Shown one piece after another: positions 60,806-64,000 of a stretch of 64,000 nt of DNA (positions are counted from its first letter, which is position 1; each line of letters opens with the position of its first letter). Origin of the DNA: Aurantiochytrium sp. KH105 (taxonomy: Eukaryota > Sar > Bigyra > Thraustochytrida > Thraustochytriidae); assembly GCA_003116975.1 (NCBI GenBank), contig BGKB01000021.1:744001-808000 (forward strand), written 5' to 3'. The notes under the pieces were generated by a model, which was not told the origin of the DNA, searched no databases, and saw only the letters and a program-made list of their open reading frames with translations. The position numbers and the translations under genes were made by a program.

Positions 60806-61012
60806 CCTCGCGAACCCGCGGCGCTGCTCCTCGTCCCGCGCCTTCTCCGCGTCCTCGTCCTCCTCCTCCTCGTCCTCCTCGCGCGCCTCGTGCGCCACGA
60901 GCGCGAGCGGGTCGAGAAGGCGCTGCGAAACCACTCGCCCGACCGCGCTCCTCGCTTCCTCGCTTCCCTCGCGCCGGAGGCGGCGGCAGGGGCGGCGGCG
61001 AGGCGAGTGCGA

Positions 61013-61055
<43 letters not shown>

Positions 61056-61077
61056 GCGGCCNGCGCAGAACCGCCGC

Positions 61078-61155
61078 CGCAAGTGGGGAATGCGCGCCGC
61101 CGCAAGTGGGGGCCGCGGGATAGCCCACTTGGAGGGGGGCCATTCCGCACTTGCG
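61078..61155. promoter_or_regulatory. cluster of the shared 15-bp motif
   Basis: CGCAAGTGGGGAATG lies at 61078-61092, a half copy CGCAAGTGGG at 61101-61110, an inverted half copy (CCCACTTGG) near 61124-61132, and CATTCCGCACTTGCG at 61141-61155. The last is identical to the copy at 19831-19845 near RPL27A. The cluster is about 280-350 bases upstream of the Tudor-like gene's first visible ATG. Confidence 0.5.
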
Positions 61156-62598
61156 CGGGCTGGACTGGGACGCGGCGCCGCGGGTGGCCGGAATAAATAT
61201 CCTGGCCGCTTCCTCGCCCTCTGCGTCCACTGTGCGCGCGAGAAGCAGGGATGGCGGATTAGACAAAGAGAAGTGGTTCCCCGCAGCTGCCAGTGGTCGC
61301 CAAACAGGGTGGCGTAGCGAAAGGGGGAGAAGAAAGTTCCTTCAGGTGAGAGTTTAGAGATTGAGGAAGGCGTGTTCGGACGTGTGCGGAGGGCGCCACA
61401 CTGGGGATGGACTCGACTGGGCGGAGCCAGTGTCGTCGAGACGGTAACGTCGAGGCACGGACTCCCCCAGAGGCGTTGTGTCTGGTCCGACGGCGAACCC
61501 GTAAAAACGCATACGAGTGGTTGTAAAAACCATTCATAGTAAAAGTAGGTACTACGTCGAGAGCAGCGTTAGAAAGTAGTAGCTCGGCCTGTTTTGCAGC
61601 TGGCAACAGCAACTGCAACCGCACGACTGGCTGGCTACCTGGGAGGCACCGATTGTTGAATCTGGCGCCGGGTCAGACGTGGACAAGCAGCCAGAGAAGA
61701 AGTCCGCTTTTCGCGATTGGTGAGGAGTTAAAATAGTATCCGATTATCGCATGCGCGCGAGAAAAAAAGAGAATTGGGGGAGCAGGATGTGGGCTCACAT
61801 TGATTTTTGCACACGAAGAACGAGAGATATGCACCTTTTGTGCCAACGCGCCGCAGTCATCAAGTCGGCAATTATTGTAGAACAACAGCGCCGCGATAGA
61901 CCTGTCGGGCCACTTTGGTGAGATAGCGCCCATAGTTGCGTGCTGGCACGACCAGTACGACGCGGCCTAAATGTCTGTGAAGCATGCCATTAAGATTCTT
62001 AAAATTTGCTAATCAACGTTAAATTCACCACCCCCACGTACACGTGTAGCTTTTATTCAACCCAACATGTCCAAATTGTATGGATTGCTGCATCTGGATT
62101 TCGAAGAATACCTCCTCGTTGACTTCATGACAGCCGCCTCTTTGCTTGAGCGGATTTTAATAAAGGCTTCATGAATGCTGCGGTCTGAAAACTCGGATTC
62201 ACGCGATTGATCGTCTGAGCCTCGTGTAGGCCAATACAGATCACACCCTTGCATGCTTATTGCACAACAAAATTGAAATGGACGGCGCGAGAGGGCGAGT
62301 CGCAAACGCAATGCGTCTTTTTCGACAATGATGCCGAATCGAGACATATCATAGCCCTGAGTCGTCGTCGAGGAAAAGAAGTGCAGACGGATGCCCCTGC
62401 ACGTTGATCAGGGTGGCCTTAGCCCAGCTGACTCGTCATTCCTGCAGGTTCTCCACTGGTTGTCTGTAGAAGAGCTTCCCGTCCCGTCATCTCAAAGAGC
62501 TGACTGGTGGCTGGGCTGGCTGACTTCCCCTCTTTTCCTTCATCTTCTTATTCGCTGCCTAAAGATTTTCCGATCTTTCTGTAGTATATCACGATAAT
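61156..62598. other. intergenic, possible small ORF only
   Basis: 1.4 kb without a supported gene. A minus-strand frame with an ATG (62057-62347, 96 aa, MSRFGIIVEKDALRLRLALS) has natural composition but no domain; I give it about 0.2. The rest holds nothing recognisable. Confidence 0.35.
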
Positions 62599-63012
62599 TG
62601 AGTTCACGTGCGTTGGTCGCACACAGCAAGCGCGTAAGCTCTCCGTCGCCAAATTCGCAATCCCTTGCCTCACGACGCAGCACAAGCACAGTCTCTCCGC
62701 CGCTCCCCGCGACCACGTCTCTCGTGCTTCTCGTCTCGCGCGAGTGCCAGAGCCAAGACGGAGAAGAGAAGTGCAGCAGAGCGACTCGCTGCCGTACGAT
62801 ATACCTGAGTGCACGTGCGTTGGTCGCACACAGCAAGCGCGTAAACTTTCCCTCGTCGTCAAATTCGTAATCCCTTGCTTCACGACGCGGCGCAAGCGCA
62901 GTCTCTCCGCCGTTCCTCGCGACCACGCCTCTCGTGCTTCTCGTCTCGCGCGAGTGCCAGAGCCAAGACGGAGAAGAGAAGTGCAGCAGAGCGACTCGCT
63001 GCCGCACACATC
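62599..63012 (+). repeat. two tandem copies of a ~207-bp exon-like segment
   Basis: Copy 1 is about 62599-62807 and copy 2 about 62808-63012. They start GAGTTCACGTGCGTTGG and GAGTGCACGTGCGTTGG. The final ~85 bases (from CTCTCGTGCTTCTCGTCTCG to the end) are identical. In the frame of the downstream ankyrin gene both copies are open after the same TAA and encode HDAAQAQSLRRS... to AAERLAA, with one residue changed. Of six base differences in that part, five are synonymous. Copy 1 ends with GTACGATA, similar to the APC10 intron-2 donor GTACGT, where copy 2 has GCACAC and continues into the gene. An internal CACAG or GCAG before TCTCTCC could be an acceptor. Confidence 0.85.
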
Positions 63013-63096
63013 GCACACGCAAAAAAGGAAAACCTCGCCCAGCCTGCGGACGCCGCCGAGATCCAGATCAACGAGAGCGACGTCCACGGGGCGGCG

Positions 63097-64000
63097 ATGT
63101 CCTTTGCCGGCCTGTTCTCGTGGCCGCGTACGGCGCTGCATGAGCCTGAAGACGCGGGAAGGTCCCCCTATACTGCGATTGACAATCTCGAAAGCGTAAG
63201 GACCGGCGGGGTGCTCGAATCATTTTTCGACCTGTTCACTCATGAGCCGGAGCAGTTGAGAATGTACGGCTTCATTGCGGACGGTGATCTCAACAGCGTA
63301 AAGTCCGCCTTGCAGAGAAACCCCAACTTGCTCAACATGCGCATGACGGCTGCAAATTCTTCCCCGCTCATCTTCTCACTTCACAAACGTTCTGGCGGCC
63401 AGCGGCGTATCGCATTGTGGCTCATCGAAAACGGCGCAGACTTAAACCTGCAGAACGACCTTGGTTGGACTGCACTCATGACTGCGTGCCGCTACAATCA
63501 GCCCGAAGCGGTGGAGGCGCTTGTTGAGCGCGGCGCCGACATCAACTTGCAAAACAGTAATGGATGGACCGCTCTTATGTACGCGTGTCGCCACAATCAG
63601 CCCAACATTGCCAGGATTCTCATTGAATGCGGCGCCATCCTCGATGCGAATAACAAAGAGGGGTGGACCGCGCTCATGCTCGCATGCCAACAGCCAGCAG
63701 CAGATTCCGATGGCACCCAGGAGGGTCTACTGAGCTGCATCAAGTTATGCTATGAGGCAGGTGCCAATCTGGACATAAGACGATCTGGTGGAATCCGCGC
63801 GCTGGATACAGCCAGGCACTTCGAGCGAAGCGATGCCATCGGGTTTTTGGAGTTTGTGACGGCCTCTGAGGGGGTCGCCAAGGTCCTCTCCGACGAGCTG
63901 GGGCAGCCTCGGCATCGCGTTGTCGACTTTTACAATGCGTCTTTCCTCCAAATTGAAGACTGTTTGAATCTCACAGACTCGTGTCTCTGTAGAATGGGTT
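63097..64000 (+). CDS. ankyrin-repeat protein, C-terminus beyond the window edge
   Basis: 301 residues are visible from the first ATG (MSFAGLFSWPRT), open to the right edge. After ~55 residues come ankyrin repeats: a degenerate one at about 55-100 (FIADGDLNSVKSALQRNP), then three clear units, WLIENGADLNLQNDLGWTAL, LVERGADINLQNSNGWTAL and LIECGAILDANNKEGWTAL, and a weaker fourth (CYEAGANLDIRRSGG). The repeats share the word GWTALM-AC, an unusually uniform version that suggests recent repeat expansion. The ankyrin stack is a protein-binding scaffold; no other domain is visible yet. The same frame continues upstream, open to 62845 through the duplicated segment with signs of coding constraint, so the real start may lie in an upstream exon. 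Confidence 0.82.
   Translation, partial: MSFAGLFSWPRTALHEPEDAGRSPYTAIDNLESVRTGGVLESFFDLFTHEPEQLRMYGFIADGDLNSVKSALQRNPNLLNMRMTAANSSPLIFSLHKRSGGQRRIALWLIENGADLNLQNDLGWTALMTACRYNQPEAVEALVERGADINLQNSNGWTALMYACRHNQPNIARILIECGAILDANNKEGWTALMLACQQPAADSDGTQEGLLSCIKLCYEAGANLDIRRSGGIRALDTARHFERSDAIGFLEFVTASEGVAKVLSDELGQPRHRVVDFYNASFLQIEDCLNLTDSCLCRMG

Overview
The window is eukaryotic nuclear DNA from a GC-rich, intron-poor protist. I see 21 confidently supported protein-coding loci, a few weaker ones, and three tRNA genes. Most genes are single open exons of 0.4 to 6 kb separated by 0.3 to 4.7 kb of low-complexity spacer. One gene, APC10, has two short spliceosomal introns. Eukaryotic housekeeping proteins (ribosomal protein uL15/RPL27A, APC10, a DBP3-like helicase), a receptor combining leucine-rich repeats, many membrane helices and a kinase, and long Cys/Thr/Pro-rich type I surface proteins together suggest a stramenopile-type protist. 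A labyrinthulomycete/thraustochytrid is my best guess, but that is inference and not proven by the sequence.

Layout. 1-8.6 kb: a truncated alpha/beta hydrolase, a nuclear Cys-cluster protein, a small LRR protein, an unknown coiled-coil protein and a TLC-like membrane protein. 8.6-20.8 kb: a promoter region with a 10-bp minisatellite, the 6.2-kb receptor kinase, spliced APC10, and RPL27A, whose upstream region holds paired copies of a 15-bp motif that recurs in several upstream regions here. 20.8-36.6 kb: a second 10-bp minisatellite, two nuclear proteins, a START-domain protein with a decayed partial copy behind it, an alpha/beta hydrolase, a small ATP-dependent DNA ligase divergent from a DECD-type RNA helicase, and one orphan. 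36.6-41.3 kb: a gene-free, microsatellite-rich stretch. 41.3-53.0 kb: two tandem paralogous surface glycoproteins. 53.2-54.1 kb: three tandem tRNA-Lys(CTT) genes. 54.3-64 kb: a double-hotdog thioesterase, a DOT1-like methyltransferase fused to the N-terminal module of TTLL12, an F-box/LRR protein, a Tudor-like protein and an ankyrin-repeat protein running off the right edge.

There is no operon logic. The genes look individually transcribed, with divergent pairs at 25.7/28.4, 33.4/33.9 and 57.2/58.2 kb. I saw no rRNA, CRISPR, integrase, reverse transcriptase or transposase. The most notable items are the LRR/multi-TM/kinase polypeptide, the methyltransferase-TTLL12 fusion, the shared upstream motif, and a duplicated exon-like segment before the ankyrin gene.
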